Below are positions 1 to 7,899 of a stretch of 13,591 nt of DNA, one piece after another. Under the pieces are notes generated by a model. The model did not search any database. It saw nothing but the letters and a program-made list of their open reading frames with translations, and was not told where the DNA came from. The first letter of the stretch is position 1. The number at the start of each line of letters is the position of its first letter. Source of the DNA: DATLMR01 sp035634255 (GTDB lineage: Bacteria; Acidobacteriota; Blastocatellia; UBA7656); NCBI GenBank assembly GCA_035634255.1, contig DASQDI010000156.1:1-13591 (forward strand), given 5' to 3'. The translations under genes and the position numbers were made by a program.

Positions 1-435
1 GATGGCGCCGGTCGCGTCCATCGTCCCCGTGCGCAACTGCGCGATGGCCGCGTCGACGTTCGAGCTGAGCGCGGGAGCCACCGTGAAGTCGGCAACGACG
101 GTAGCGATGCGGCAGCCATTATCGATCAGGCCCGGCTGCGATATGTCCTGCCCCGCCACTGCCCGACCGGAAAGACCCATGACGTGATTATTGCTCAGTA
201 TGTATTGGTTTATACCGTCCGTCATCAGAGCGCCAAGGGTGCCGCTGCAACAGAAGCGCCTGGTGGCGTCATTAACGTTCCCGCCCGACACGCCGAAGCG
301 CAGGTTGCGGACCCTATGGTTCGGGCCGTTGTCGGCCTGCGATGACGGCCCCACCTGTGTCGCCGATGCTACCATCAGGATCACAAGGACCAGAGACACC
401 CATGCAAAGCGGCTGGAAAGCGCGATTCTTTTCAT
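1..435 (-). CDS. Secreted NAL1-like trypsin-fold serine protease, partial (C-terminus beyond window)
   Basis: The frame is open from ATG at 435 to the window edge (145 codons, no stop), so only the N-terminal part is present. A perfect AGGAGG (446-441) lies 5 nt before the ATG and fixes the start. Residues 1-25 look like a signal peptide: MKR, then a hydrophobic stretch at about 10-25 ending near ASA. The mature part has SGTLGAL (64-70), YILSNNHV (78-85) and SNVDAAIAQL (125-134). In the trypsin-like NAL1-type bacterial proteins I know, these patterns carry the catalytic His (here H84) and Asp (here D128). The Ser motif (GxSG) would lie to the left of position 1 and cannot be checked. QPGLIDNGC (100-108) is also typical of this family. 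The protein is probably exported; its substrate is unknown. A surface or collagen-binding annotation sometimes given to relatives cannot be tested here. The family call is fairly secure, the protease activity is inference. Confidence 0.8.
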   Translation of the reverse strand, partial: MKRIALSSRFAWVSLVLVILMVASATQVGPSSQADNGPNHRVRNLRFGVSGGNVNDATRRFCCSGTLGALMTDGINQYILSNNHVMGLSGRAVAGQDISQPGLIDNGCRIATVVADFTVAPALSSNVDAAIAQLRTGTMDATGAI

Positions 436-761
436 TCGTTCCTCCTAGGTTACGGTCGTTGAATGAGCTTCGCATCTGAGAGCTGGCAGATGCGCAGAGA
501 GAGATAGATAGTTCGATTTCCCGGCTCTAGAGCGCGCCGGAGACTACGTTCGACAATTGATCTCAGGGCACGGGTGGCTGAGAAAGCCGCCCGGCCTGTG
601 TGTTAAGAATCAGAATATAGACTGAATGCCTCGGAAAATAACCGGAGAATTCTACACATGCAGAATGTGAATAAAAGTGCGTCGCTAGAATCGAGGCGCG
701 GGTACTCTACCAACGTTCCGTCCCGGTGTCAATCGTTACATTTTTTTTTTCGGCGCGGCCC
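436..761. other. 326-bp gene-free leader region with stem-loops
   Basis: No convincing ORF lies between the protease and the lipoprotein stop. The region is less GC-rich than its neighbours and holds several inverted repeats: a perfect 8-bp one at 471-494, and two overlapping ones at 561-583 and 571-593. There is a GA-rich stretch at about 494-512 and a T10 run at 741-750. On the minus strand a TATATT (-10-like) sequence occurs near 617-622, but no good -35 pairs with it, so the protease promoter is not placed. The minus strand lacks a hairpin plus T-tract after the lipoprotein stop. Confidence 0.6.
471..494 (-). promoter_or_regulatory. Perfect 8-bp inverted repeat in the protease leader
   Basis: CGCATCTG (471-478) and CAGATGCG (487-494) are exact reverse complements around an 8-nt spacer. 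The element lies 36-59 bases upstream of the protease ATG. In the mRNA it would form a stem-loop in the 5' untranslated region; in DNA it could be an operator. No T-tract follows on either strand, so it is not an intrinsic terminator. The function is unknown. Confidence 0.45.
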
Positions 762-1184
762 CTACGCGCGCGGGAGCCGCGCGTTCAGCTTAACGGTCTT
801 GTTGGCTTCGACCTTGACCTCTTTTTGATAGTGCTTATGGCCCGTCTTTTCGAGGGCCACTTCGTAAGCTCCGGGTTTTACCGAGAGCGTCGTGGGGGTC
901 GAGCCTTTAACCTGCGGAGGGCCCGCGAACCCATCGCCTATCTCTATGAGGATGACCATCGCACCCGGAGGCGTCGACACGATCTCTATCTGCCCGTTGG
1001 CTGCGGTCTCCTCGGCGGCGCCGGGAGGGGAGGGGGCGGGCTGCGCGGCGTTGGAGTTCGCGGCGTGCTCATTGCCCGAGTTCGTGCGCGTCCTGTCGCA
1101 GGCGGGGGCGCTGAATAAAACGGAGACGAGGCAGATGAAGACCGGGAGCCGGGATAAAGCCGAAGCGTGAAATTCTCTTCTCAT
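762..1184 (-). CDS. Small PEGA-domain lipoprotein
   Basis: A 140-aa protein. The ATG at 1184 is chosen over longer in-frame starts because GAGGGGAG sits just upstream and the signal peptide then begins at residue 1 (MRREF). Residues 11-28 are hydrophobic and end in SAPAC, with Cys29 as the likely lipidated residue. The -3 position is Ala rather than the usual Leu, so lipidation is probable, not certain. Residues 30-63 are a low-complexity Asn/Ala/Pro linker, typical behind a lipid anchor. Residues about 64-140 form a PEGA domain: GQIEIVSTPPGAMV, then TPTTLSVKPGAYEVALEKTGH, then a Lys-rich strand with VEANKTVKLNARL. PEGA domains are small beta-sandwich modules found on bacterial surface proteins; no enzymatic role is implied. 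It is transcribed away from the DUF2071 gene, across a 208-bp divergent gap. Confidence 0.8.
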   Translation of the reverse strand: MRREFHASALSRLPVFICLVSVLFSAPACDRTRTNSGNEHAANSNAAQPAPSPPGAAEETAANGQIEIVSTPPGAMVILIEIGDGFAGPPQVKGSTPTTLSVKPGAYEVALEKTGHKHYQKEVKVEANKTVKLNARLPRA

Positions 1185-1218
1185 ATCTCCCCTCGAAATC
1201 ATGGGTAAGTGACCGACC

Positions 1219-1289
1219 GCCCCGAGCGCCCGGCGGAGCGCATAAACGATACAACAGACGGGGCGGGCACGAAAGCCCCGAGCGCCCGG
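1219..1289. repeat. 15-bp direct repeat pair in the divergent intergenic region
   Basis: GCCCCGAGCGCCCGG occurs exactly at 1219-1233 and again at 1275-1289, with start points 56 bp apart. Both copies lie between the divergent starts of the PEGA lipoprotein (1184) and the DUF2071 gene (1393). Position and spacing would suit a pair of protein-binding sites, but a chance or decayed repeat in GC-rich DNA is also possible. No strong sigma70 promoter is visible in this gap. The best plus-strand candidate is TTGTAC (1343-1348), 18 bp, TAAATC (1367-1372), which is weak. Confidence 0.4.
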
Positions 1290-1392
1290 ATGCGGGTTTA
1301 ACGCGGCTTGTAATGTAACCCTCGGCCGTAGCATACTCGTCGTTGTACCGGATAAAACGGCTTCGGTAAATCGCCCCCACAGGACCAAACGA

Positions 1393-2091
1393 ATGCAAGT
1401 GACTATGCGTGATCTCCTCTTCGCGAATTATGTCGTGCCCGAAGCCTTGGTGCGCCCGCTCGTCCCCGCCCTCTTCGAGCTGGACACGGTGACGACCGAA
1501 GACGGGCAGGCTTGCGCGGTCGTCTCGGCGGTCCCGTTCCGCGTGGTCGATTTAGCGTCGAGCAGCCTGCCTTTCCAGTACCTCCGCTTCAACCAGATCA
1601 ACTACCGCGCGCACGTTAGGGACTCCGGCACTCGGGGCGTTTACTTCTTCGGGATGAGGCTGAACTCGCGGATGATCACGGCGGGCGCGAGCCTCCTGCG
1701 CCTGCCGCTCCTTTACGAAGAGATCGAGCTTGAGAGGGCGGACGATGAGGCGAGCGGCACGAGGCGCGCCATGAGGTGGGCCGGGCCCGAAGGGCTGGTG
1801 ATAGATTTTGAGACCGGGGACCACTCGGCCGCCCCGGACGGACTGATCGACGCGGAGTTCTTGACCGACCGCCCCGCGGGATTCATCAGCACCGGGGCGG
1901 GCGGCATATTCAGGGTCGAAGTCGAGCACGGGCCGATGGAGGCTCGCCCGGCCCGCATCAACCGGGCGAGGGTGCCCGTCCTTGAGTCTCTCGGCCTCCT
2001 GCGCGAAGGCTCGGGCGCTCTGCCCCGCTCGGCGCTCTACGTGGAAGAGACCGTCTTCCACGCGCGCCAGCCGGTGAGGTGGGGAGGGTGA
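1393..2091 (+). CDS. DUF2071 / YqjF-like protein
   Basis: A 232-aa soluble protein with no signal peptide or membrane segment. The opening pattern (MRDLLFANYVVPEALVRPLVP), the stretch VSAVPFRVVD (44-53), and NQINYRAHVRD followed by GVYFFGMRLNS (about 67-93) match the DUF2071 family, whose fold is related to acetoacetate decarboxylase. In the family the segment around Y71 and the GVYFF strand are the most conserved. No catalytic activity is established for these proteins, and none is claimed here. The start is ATG 1393 with AGGA at 1382-1385; a second in-frame ATG at 1405 (M5) cannot be excluded. The next gene, vanY-like, has its own promoter, so this gene is probably monocistronic or a read-through partner. 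Confidence 0.75.
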   Translation: MQVTMRDLLFANYVVPEALVRPLVPALFELDTVTTEDGQACAVVSAVPFRVVDLASSSLPFQYLRFNQINYRAHVRDSGTRGVYFFGMRLNSRMITAGASLLRLPLLYEEIELERADDEASGTRRAMRWAGPEGLVIDFETGDHSAAPDGLIDAEFLTDRPAGFISTGAGGIFRVEVEHGPMEARPARINRARVPVLESLGLLREGSGALPRSALYVEETVFHARQPVRWGG

Positions 2092-2135
2092 TTTCTTTCC
2101 ATTTTGTTGCATTGCCGATATCTCCGGCATAATCA

Positions 2136-2164
2136 TTGAGCCCCGGATCGTATGCCTTTATAAT
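2136..2164 (+). promoter_or_regulatory. Strong sigma70-like promoter for the M15 peptidase gene
   Basis: TTGAGC (2136-2141), a 17-bp spacer, and a perfect TATAAT (2159-2164). Transcription should start near 2171, giving a leader of about 49 nt before the ATG at 2220. The longest open frame of the downstream gene opens with TTG inside this -35 box, which argues against that upstream start. It is one of the clearest promoters in the window. Confidence 0.7.
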
Positions 2165-2173
2165 CAAAGACTA

Positions 2174-2192
2174 CATCGATCATCATCGATCA
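2174..2192 (+). promoter_or_regulatory. Tandem CATCGATCA repeat at the predicted transcript start
   Basis: CATCGATCA occurs at 2174-2182 and 2184-2192, one base apart. Because ATCGAT is self-complementary, the two copies can also pair as a 6-bp stem (2175-2180 with 2185-2190) around a 4-nt loop. The element starts a few bases after the predicted transcription start, where a repressor site or an mRNA-stabilising 5' hairpin would be expected. The function is inference. Confidence 0.4.
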
Positions 2193-2219
2193 ATTTTGCG
2201 GTTAAAAAGGGGTACACGG

Positions 2220-3200
2220 ATGTCGGGCAAGAGGGTATATCTGGGGTTGGTAGCGGTCATCGCGGTGGGGCTGGTCATGCTCGGGTTCAGGAGCGGCATC
2301 GCCGGCCAGACGGGCCGGCTTGGGACCGCCTCCGCCGAGCAGAACGAGGCGGCGGTCAAGTCGCCTGCCAAAGCCTCCGCGCCTGTCACGGCCGCGCCCT
2401 CAAAGCCCGAAGCCTCGGCGGTGAGCGCGCCTGCCTCGGTCAGTCCTTCGGCTTCGGCCTTCGCCCCCGCGGCGCTTGAGAACGCGCAGCTTCAGGCGAA
2501 TCTCAACTGGACCTTCGGGGGCAAAACGCAACGCGGGTGGCGGCTCTATCTCCCCCTGATCTCTGCCACCATCTCCACCGACAAGGACTGCGAGACGGGA
2601 GACTTCGCGCACGCCCTTTCACTCTGGCAGAAAGAGCGGGGCATCGGGGCGCATGGCGTCCTCGATGATGGCACGTGGTCGCGGATGATATCGATCTGGC
2701 AGGCGGACCGGATCAAGGACCGCGCCTACCCGTCGCCCGAAGAACTCGTGACGGCCCCCTCTTCGATGTTCTTCGACCCTTCGAGGCCGGAGGAGCTTCG
2801 GAAGGTCGAGCGCCGCGCTTACGACGCTTACACGCGGATGGTCGCCGCCGCCGCCTCGGACCCTTCCCTTGAACTCGGCGTCACCGAGGGGGGCGATCTG
2901 GCCCCGTCGGAGAAGTATTTCAAGATAATTTCCGCGCACCGCTCGCGCGAGTATCAGGACCAGCTTCGCAAGCAGTCGCCCAACAGCGGGCGCGCGGGGC
3001 TCGCGGTCAACAGCCCGCACTTCACGGGCCGCGCGCTCGACATATACGTGGGCGGGGAGCCCGTCAGCACCAAGGACGAGAATCGCGCGATACAGGTGCG
3101 GACAAAAGCCTACCTCTGGCTCGTGAAGAATGCCGCGCGCTTCGGCTTCCGGCCTTACTTCTACGAGCCCTGGCACTGGGAGTACGTCGGCACGAAGTAG
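2220..3200 (+). CDS. VanY-type M15 D-Ala-D-Ala carboxypeptidase with PG-binding-like domain
   Basis: A 326-aa exported zinc peptidase. The ATG at 2220 is preferred: AAGGGG lies about 8 nt upstream, and an N-terminal signal or anchor helix (residues about 7-22) then starts the protein. Residues 30-88 are an Ala/Ser/Pro linker. Residues about 125-160 (DFAHALSLWQKERGI, GVLDDGTW) resemble a peptidoglycan-binding type 1 domain. The catalytic domain (about 195-326) has SAHRS (238-242), SPHFTGRALD (265-274) with zinc ligands H267 and D274, and YEPWHWEY (315-322) with catalytic E316 and third ligand H319. All key M15 residues are present. The family trims the terminal D-Ala of peptidoglycan stem peptides. 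No van resistance genes (vanHAX, vanRS) are nearby, so a cell-wall housekeeping role is more likely than glycopeptide resistance. It may also act as an endopeptidase; specificity cannot be read from sequence. Confidence 0.88.
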   Translation: MSGKRVYLGLVAVIAVGLVMLGFRSGIAGQTGRLGTASAEQNEAAVKSPAKASAPVTAAPSKPEASAVSAPASVSPSASAFAPAALENAQLQANLNWTFGGKTQRGWRLYLPLISATISTDKDCETGDFAHALSLWQKERGIGAHGVLDDGTWSRMISIWQADRIKDRAYPSPEELVTAPSSMFFDPSRPEELRKVERRAYDAYTRMVAAAASDPSLELGVTEGGDLAPSEKYFKIISAHRSREYQDQLRKQSPNSGRAGLAVNSPHFTGRALDIYVGGEPVSTKDENRAIQVRTKAYLWLVKNAARFGFRPYFYEPWHWEYVGTK

Positions 3201-3217
3201 ACTCGGAGCCGGATTCA

Positions 3218-3241
3218 AAGAAGCCGGTCCGCAAGCTTCTT
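3218..3241 (+). promoter_or_regulatory. Inverted repeat immediately before the tilS start codon
   Basis: AAGAAGC (3218-3224) and GCTTCTT (3235-3241) are exact reverse complements with a 10-nt loop. The stem ends 2 nt before the GTG chosen as the tilS start (3244). No good Shine-Dalgarno sequence is visible apart from the purine-rich AAAGAAG in the left arm. If the hairpin forms it would occlude the initiation region. It has no T-tract, so it is not a terminator. Confidence 0.4.
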
Positions 3242-3243
3242 CA

Positions 3244-4782
3244 GTGAGCAAACCCTTCGAAAAAGTCTCGGATTTTCTAAACCTCCACTCGATGCTCGAA
3301 GGCGCACGCGGGGTGGTGGTCGCGGTGTCCGGCGGGCCGGATTCCGTGGCCCTGCTCGACCTGCTGCTCCGCCTGAGCCCCCTACCTCTTCACGTCGCCC
3401 ACCTCGATCACCGGCTGCGCGGGGCGGAGTCCGCCGCCGACGCCGACTTCGTGCGCGGTCTGGCGGCGGGGTTGAAACTCCCCGTCACGGTCGCCTCAAT
3501 CGACGTGCTCGCGGAGGCGCGGGCGCGGGGGCGCGGGATCGAGGAGGTCGCGCGCGAGGCCCGGTACGGGTTTTTATTAGAGACCGCGCTCGCTTCGGGC
3601 TGCGACCGCATCGCGACGGGCCACACGATGAACGATCAGGCGGAGACTTTCCTGATGCGGCTCGCGCGGGGCGCAGGGCTTCGCGGGCTGGCGGGAATGC
3701 GCCCCGTGGCCCCCGCGCACCTGTTCGACCCTTCGCGGGATTTCGACGAATTCCCGCGCGGGCCTTCCGGTCTTCCCGCGCGCCCTTCCATCATCCGCCC
3801 TCTGCTCTGCCTGACTCGGGATGAGGTGGAAGGGTATTGCCGCGATTACAACCTGGCCTTCCGGACCGACCAGAGCAACGCGACGGCGGATTACACGCGC
3901 AATCGCGTGCGCCGCGACGTTCTGCCCGCGCTTCGCTCGATCAACCCGCGCGTGGTGGAGCGGATCAGCCGCGCGTCGGAACTCATAGCGGCCGACCACG
4001 CCGCGCTCGAAAAGATCGCCGCGGATTATCTCGACGGGGCTCGATTGGGCGGGAGGGAAGTCGAGGCCGCGGGGCTCACGCGCGCGCTCGGCATCTACCG
4101 GGCGTCGGCCTTTTCCGATCAGCCCTCCGCCTTGCGCAGGCGGATGATCATCAAGGCGTTGGAGCGCGCGCGCGCTGGCCTGCCGCCGGCCGAGCGCCGG
4201 GGGGAGATCACTTCCGTTCACGTCGCGGCGGTCGATGGCCTGCTGGAAAAGGGCGCGAGCGGCAGGCGCGTGACGCTTCCGGGCGGCCTTGAAGTCTGGA
4301 GAGATTTCGGCGCTCTGGTTCTCAAGTCGTCGAATCTGAGAGCCCCGGATGAGAGCCCCCGCGAGTGTGAGATCAGTTGCGACAGCCCCGAGGCGAGGGC
4401 GGGCGGGCTCAGGATCACCCTGCTTTGCGATCAATCCCGCGGGCTGCTGGAAGCCAGCCTCGCGGAGGCGCGGCGCGAGCGGGAACGGGGAGGCCGGGAC
4501 TGGATGACGGCGGTGCTTGACGCGAATGCGACGCCTTCCCGCCTGATCGTCAGGCCGCGCGTGGCCGGGGAGAGGGCCCGAGTCCTGGGCCAGCGCCAAA
4601 TAAAGAAGTTGAAAATCCTGATGATTGACCATAGAATCCCTTCCAGCCTTAGAGCCGCCTGGCCGGTCATAGCGACGCCGGACGGCAGATACGTCTGGTC
4701 ACCTGGGCTGCCCCCATCCGTTGAGTTTGCCGCGCATGACGAGACCTCCGGACTTGCCATCCTGCGGGCTTCTGGTATCTGA
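3244..4782 (+). CDS. tilS: tRNA(Ile)-lysidine synthetase TilS
   Basis: A 512-aa cytoplasmic enzyme that converts C34 of the CAU-anticodon tRNA-Ile to lysidine, using ATP and lysine, so that the tRNA reads AUA. The N-terminal ATP-pyrophosphatase domain has the PP-loop SGGPDS (29-34), HLDHRLRG (53-60), GHTMNDQAETFLMRLARGAGLRGL (126-149) and NRVRRDVLP (220-228), all TilS hallmarks. The C-terminal TilS_C domain (about 433-500) shows RVLGQRQIKKLKILMIDHRIP and YVWSPGLPPS. GTG 3244 gives the usual short lead before the PP-loop (SGGPDS at 29). Longer in-frame starts would overlap the M15 peptidase gene; ATG 3289 is a shorter alternative without an SD. It lies 43 bp after the peptidase stop and 43 bp before the hpt-like gene, as the first gene of the conserved tilS-hpt-ftsH order. 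Confidence 0.95.
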   Translation: MSKPFEKVSDFLNLHSMLEGARGVVVAVSGGPDSVALLDLLLRLSPLPLHVAHLDHRLRGAESAADADFVRGLAAGLKLPVTVASIDVLAEARARGRGIEEVAREARYGFLLETALASGCDRIATGHTMNDQAETFLMRLARGAGLRGLAGMRPVAPAHLFDPSRDFDEFPRGPSGLPARPSIIRPLLCLTRDEVEGYCRDYNLAFRTDQSNATADYTRNRVRRDVLPALRSINPRVVERISRASELIAADHAALEKIAADYLDGARLGGREVEAAGLTRALGIYRASAFSDQPSALRRRMIIKALERARAGLPPAERRGEITSVHVAAVDGLLEKGASGRRVTLPGGLEVWRDFGALVLKSSNLRAPDESPRECEISCDSPEARAGGLRITLLCDQSRGLLEASLAEARRERERGGRDWMTAVLDANATPSRLIVRPRVAGERARVLGQRQIKKLKILMIDHRIPSSLRAAWPVIATPDGRYVWSPGLPPSVEFAAHDETSGLAILRASGI

Positions 4783-4825
4783 GTTCTTCTCCCGAAAGTC
4801 GAGCGGCCTGATACCCTGGAGTTAT

Positions 4826-5329
4826 ATGGAAAAGACTATTCGTGTTGTTCACTCGAAAGAAGAGATAAGCAATCGCGTAAACGCGCTCGCCGGCGAGATA
4901 AGCGCCGCCGCGCCCAACGACCTTACGGTGGTCGGGATACTCGACGACACGTTCGTATTCCTGGCGGACCTCGTCCGCGCGTTCGAGTTCCCCCTGAGCT
5001 GCTGTTTTATGAAGGTCACGAGGCAGAGGCACGGTGGGCAGACCGAGATCATGTACACGAGCGCCTTCGACCCGCGCGGGCGGGACATCCTGCTCGTGGA
5101 GGGGGTCGTCGCCACGGGCGTCACGCTCGACTACATCACCCGCCAGCTGTCGGACCGTGGGGTGAAGTCTTTGCGCACCTGCGTGCTCATCGACAAGCCC
5201 GGAGAGCGGCGCGCGGACGTGAAGCCCGACTTCGCGGCTTTCCGCGGCGACGAATCCTACGTCTTCGGCTATGGGCTGGGCCTGCAGAACCAGTTCCGGC
5301 AGCTTCCGCACCTGGCTGTCCTGGACTGA
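4826..5329 (+). CDS. Hypoxanthine phosphoribosyltransferase-like protein with degenerate active site
   Basis: A 167-aa protein; ATG 4826 is preceded by GGAG with a 4-nt spacer. Length, position between tilS and ftsH, and several motifs place it in the Hpt family: FLADLVRAF (45-53), DILLVEG..ATG.TL (87-101), DKPGER (123-128), KPDF (133-136), YVFGYGL (145-151) and FRQLP (157-161). Compared by eye with catalytic Hpt/HGPRT, key residues differ. Loop I LKG is LDD (39-41). Loop II SSY is TRQ (65-67). In the PRPP motif the two Asp after the conserved Glu are Gly93 and Ala96; the second is the proposed catalytic base. The Mg-binding Asp of the C-terminal YGLDY motif is Gly152. Retained are K124, the aromatic Y145 that would stack on the base, and R158. 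Purine binding may survive while transferase activity is doubtful. In Bacillus, HprT with TilS is reported to affect ftsH transcription, so a regulatory role is plausible. It may instead use another substrate. Confidence 0.8.
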   Translation: MEKTIRVVHSKEEISNRVNALAGEISAAAPNDLTVVGILDDTFVFLADLVRAFEFPLSCCFMKVTRQRHGGQTEIMYTSAFDPRGRDILLVEGVVATGVTLDYITRQLSDRGVKSLRTCVLIDKPGERRADVKPDFAAFRGDESYVFGYGLGLQNQFRQLPHLAVLD

Positions 5330-5379
5330 GGGCCCCTGCTTTCGCAATAAATGTATAACAAAGCCGCCCCTATCGCTTA

Positions 5380-5408
5380 TTGCGCATCCTATGCTTGTAG
5401 GCTAGAAT
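5380..5408 (+). promoter_or_regulatory. Sigma70-like promoter for ftsH
   Basis: TTGCGC (5380-5385), a 17-bp spacer, and TAGAAT (5403-5408), a 5-of-6 match to the -10 consensus. The predicted transcription start is near 5415, leaving a leader of about 37 nt. It lies in the 122-bp gap between the hpt-like gene and ftsH, so ftsH can be expressed independently of tilS-hpt. No CIRCE element or heat-shock sigma32-type -10 is evident. Confidence 0.6.
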
Positions 5409-5414
5409 TTCATA

Positions 5415-5430
5415 AGGCGCAAAAGCGCCT
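5415..5430 (+). promoter_or_regulatory. 5'-end hairpin of the ftsH transcript
   Basis: AGGCGC (5415-5420), loop AAAA, GCGCCT (5425-5430): a perfect 6-bp GC-rich stem with a 4-nt loop. It begins at the predicted start of the ftsH mRNA and ends 9 nt before the GGAGG Shine-Dalgarno (5440-5444). Such a terminal stem could protect the message or act as an operator over the initial transcribed region. No U-tract follows, so it is not a terminator. Confidence 0.45.
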
Positions 5431-5451
5431 GTCTTTATCGGAGGTACCAGG

Positions 5452-7356
<1,905 letters not shown>

Positions 7357-7383
7357 TGGCGGGCCGCCCACTACTAAACGTCG

Positions 7384-7414
7384 AAAGCCCCGGACTCGCG
7401 AGTCCGGGGCTTTT
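7384..7414. terminator. Bidirectional intrinsic terminator between ftsH and dtd
   Basis: AAAGCCCCGGACTCG (7384-7398) and CGAGTCCGGGGCTTT (7399-7413) form a perfect 30-bp palindrome. In RNA the central bases form a small loop over a long GC-rich stem. On the plus strand it is followed by TTTTCTCTTT, a good U-rich tail, 27 nt after the ftsH stop. On the minus strand only a short TTT tail follows, 24 nt after the dtd stop, so termination of the dtd-side transcript should be less efficient. Confidence 0.9.
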
Positions 7415-7437
7415 CTCTTTCCCGCCGCGCCCTCGTT

Positions 7438-7887
<450 letters not shown>

Positions 7888-7899
7888 GTTCGAATGGGG

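Noticed and set aside
741..750. T10 run as part of an intrinsic terminator
   Set aside because: There is no GC-rich hairpin before it on the plus strand, and on the minus strand it reads as A10 after the lipoprotein stop. It may be a length-variable tract, but nothing here depends on it.
436..761. A structured RNA or riboswitch of a known class in the 326-bp gap
   Set aside because: Hairpins are present but I could not match the conserved core of any class I know, so no ncRNA is called.
2113..2127. GCCG...CGGC as a terminator after the DUF2071 gene
   Set aside because: The stem is only 4 bp and no T-tract follows.
2136..2219. A longer N-terminus for the M15 peptidase starting at TTG 2136
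   Set aside because: That start overlaps the -35 and -10 boxes of a near-consensus promoter and lies upstream of the predicted transcript start; ATG 2220 has an SD and gives a proper signal sequence.
2220..3200. Vancomycin-resistance determinant (vanY)
   Set aside because: Only the M15 family is supported. No vanHAX or vanRS genes are present, and the family is common in cell-wall maintenance.
3577..4632. A 351-codon open frame opposite tilS
   Set aside because: It is antisense to a clear tilS gene, with no motif or credible start context.
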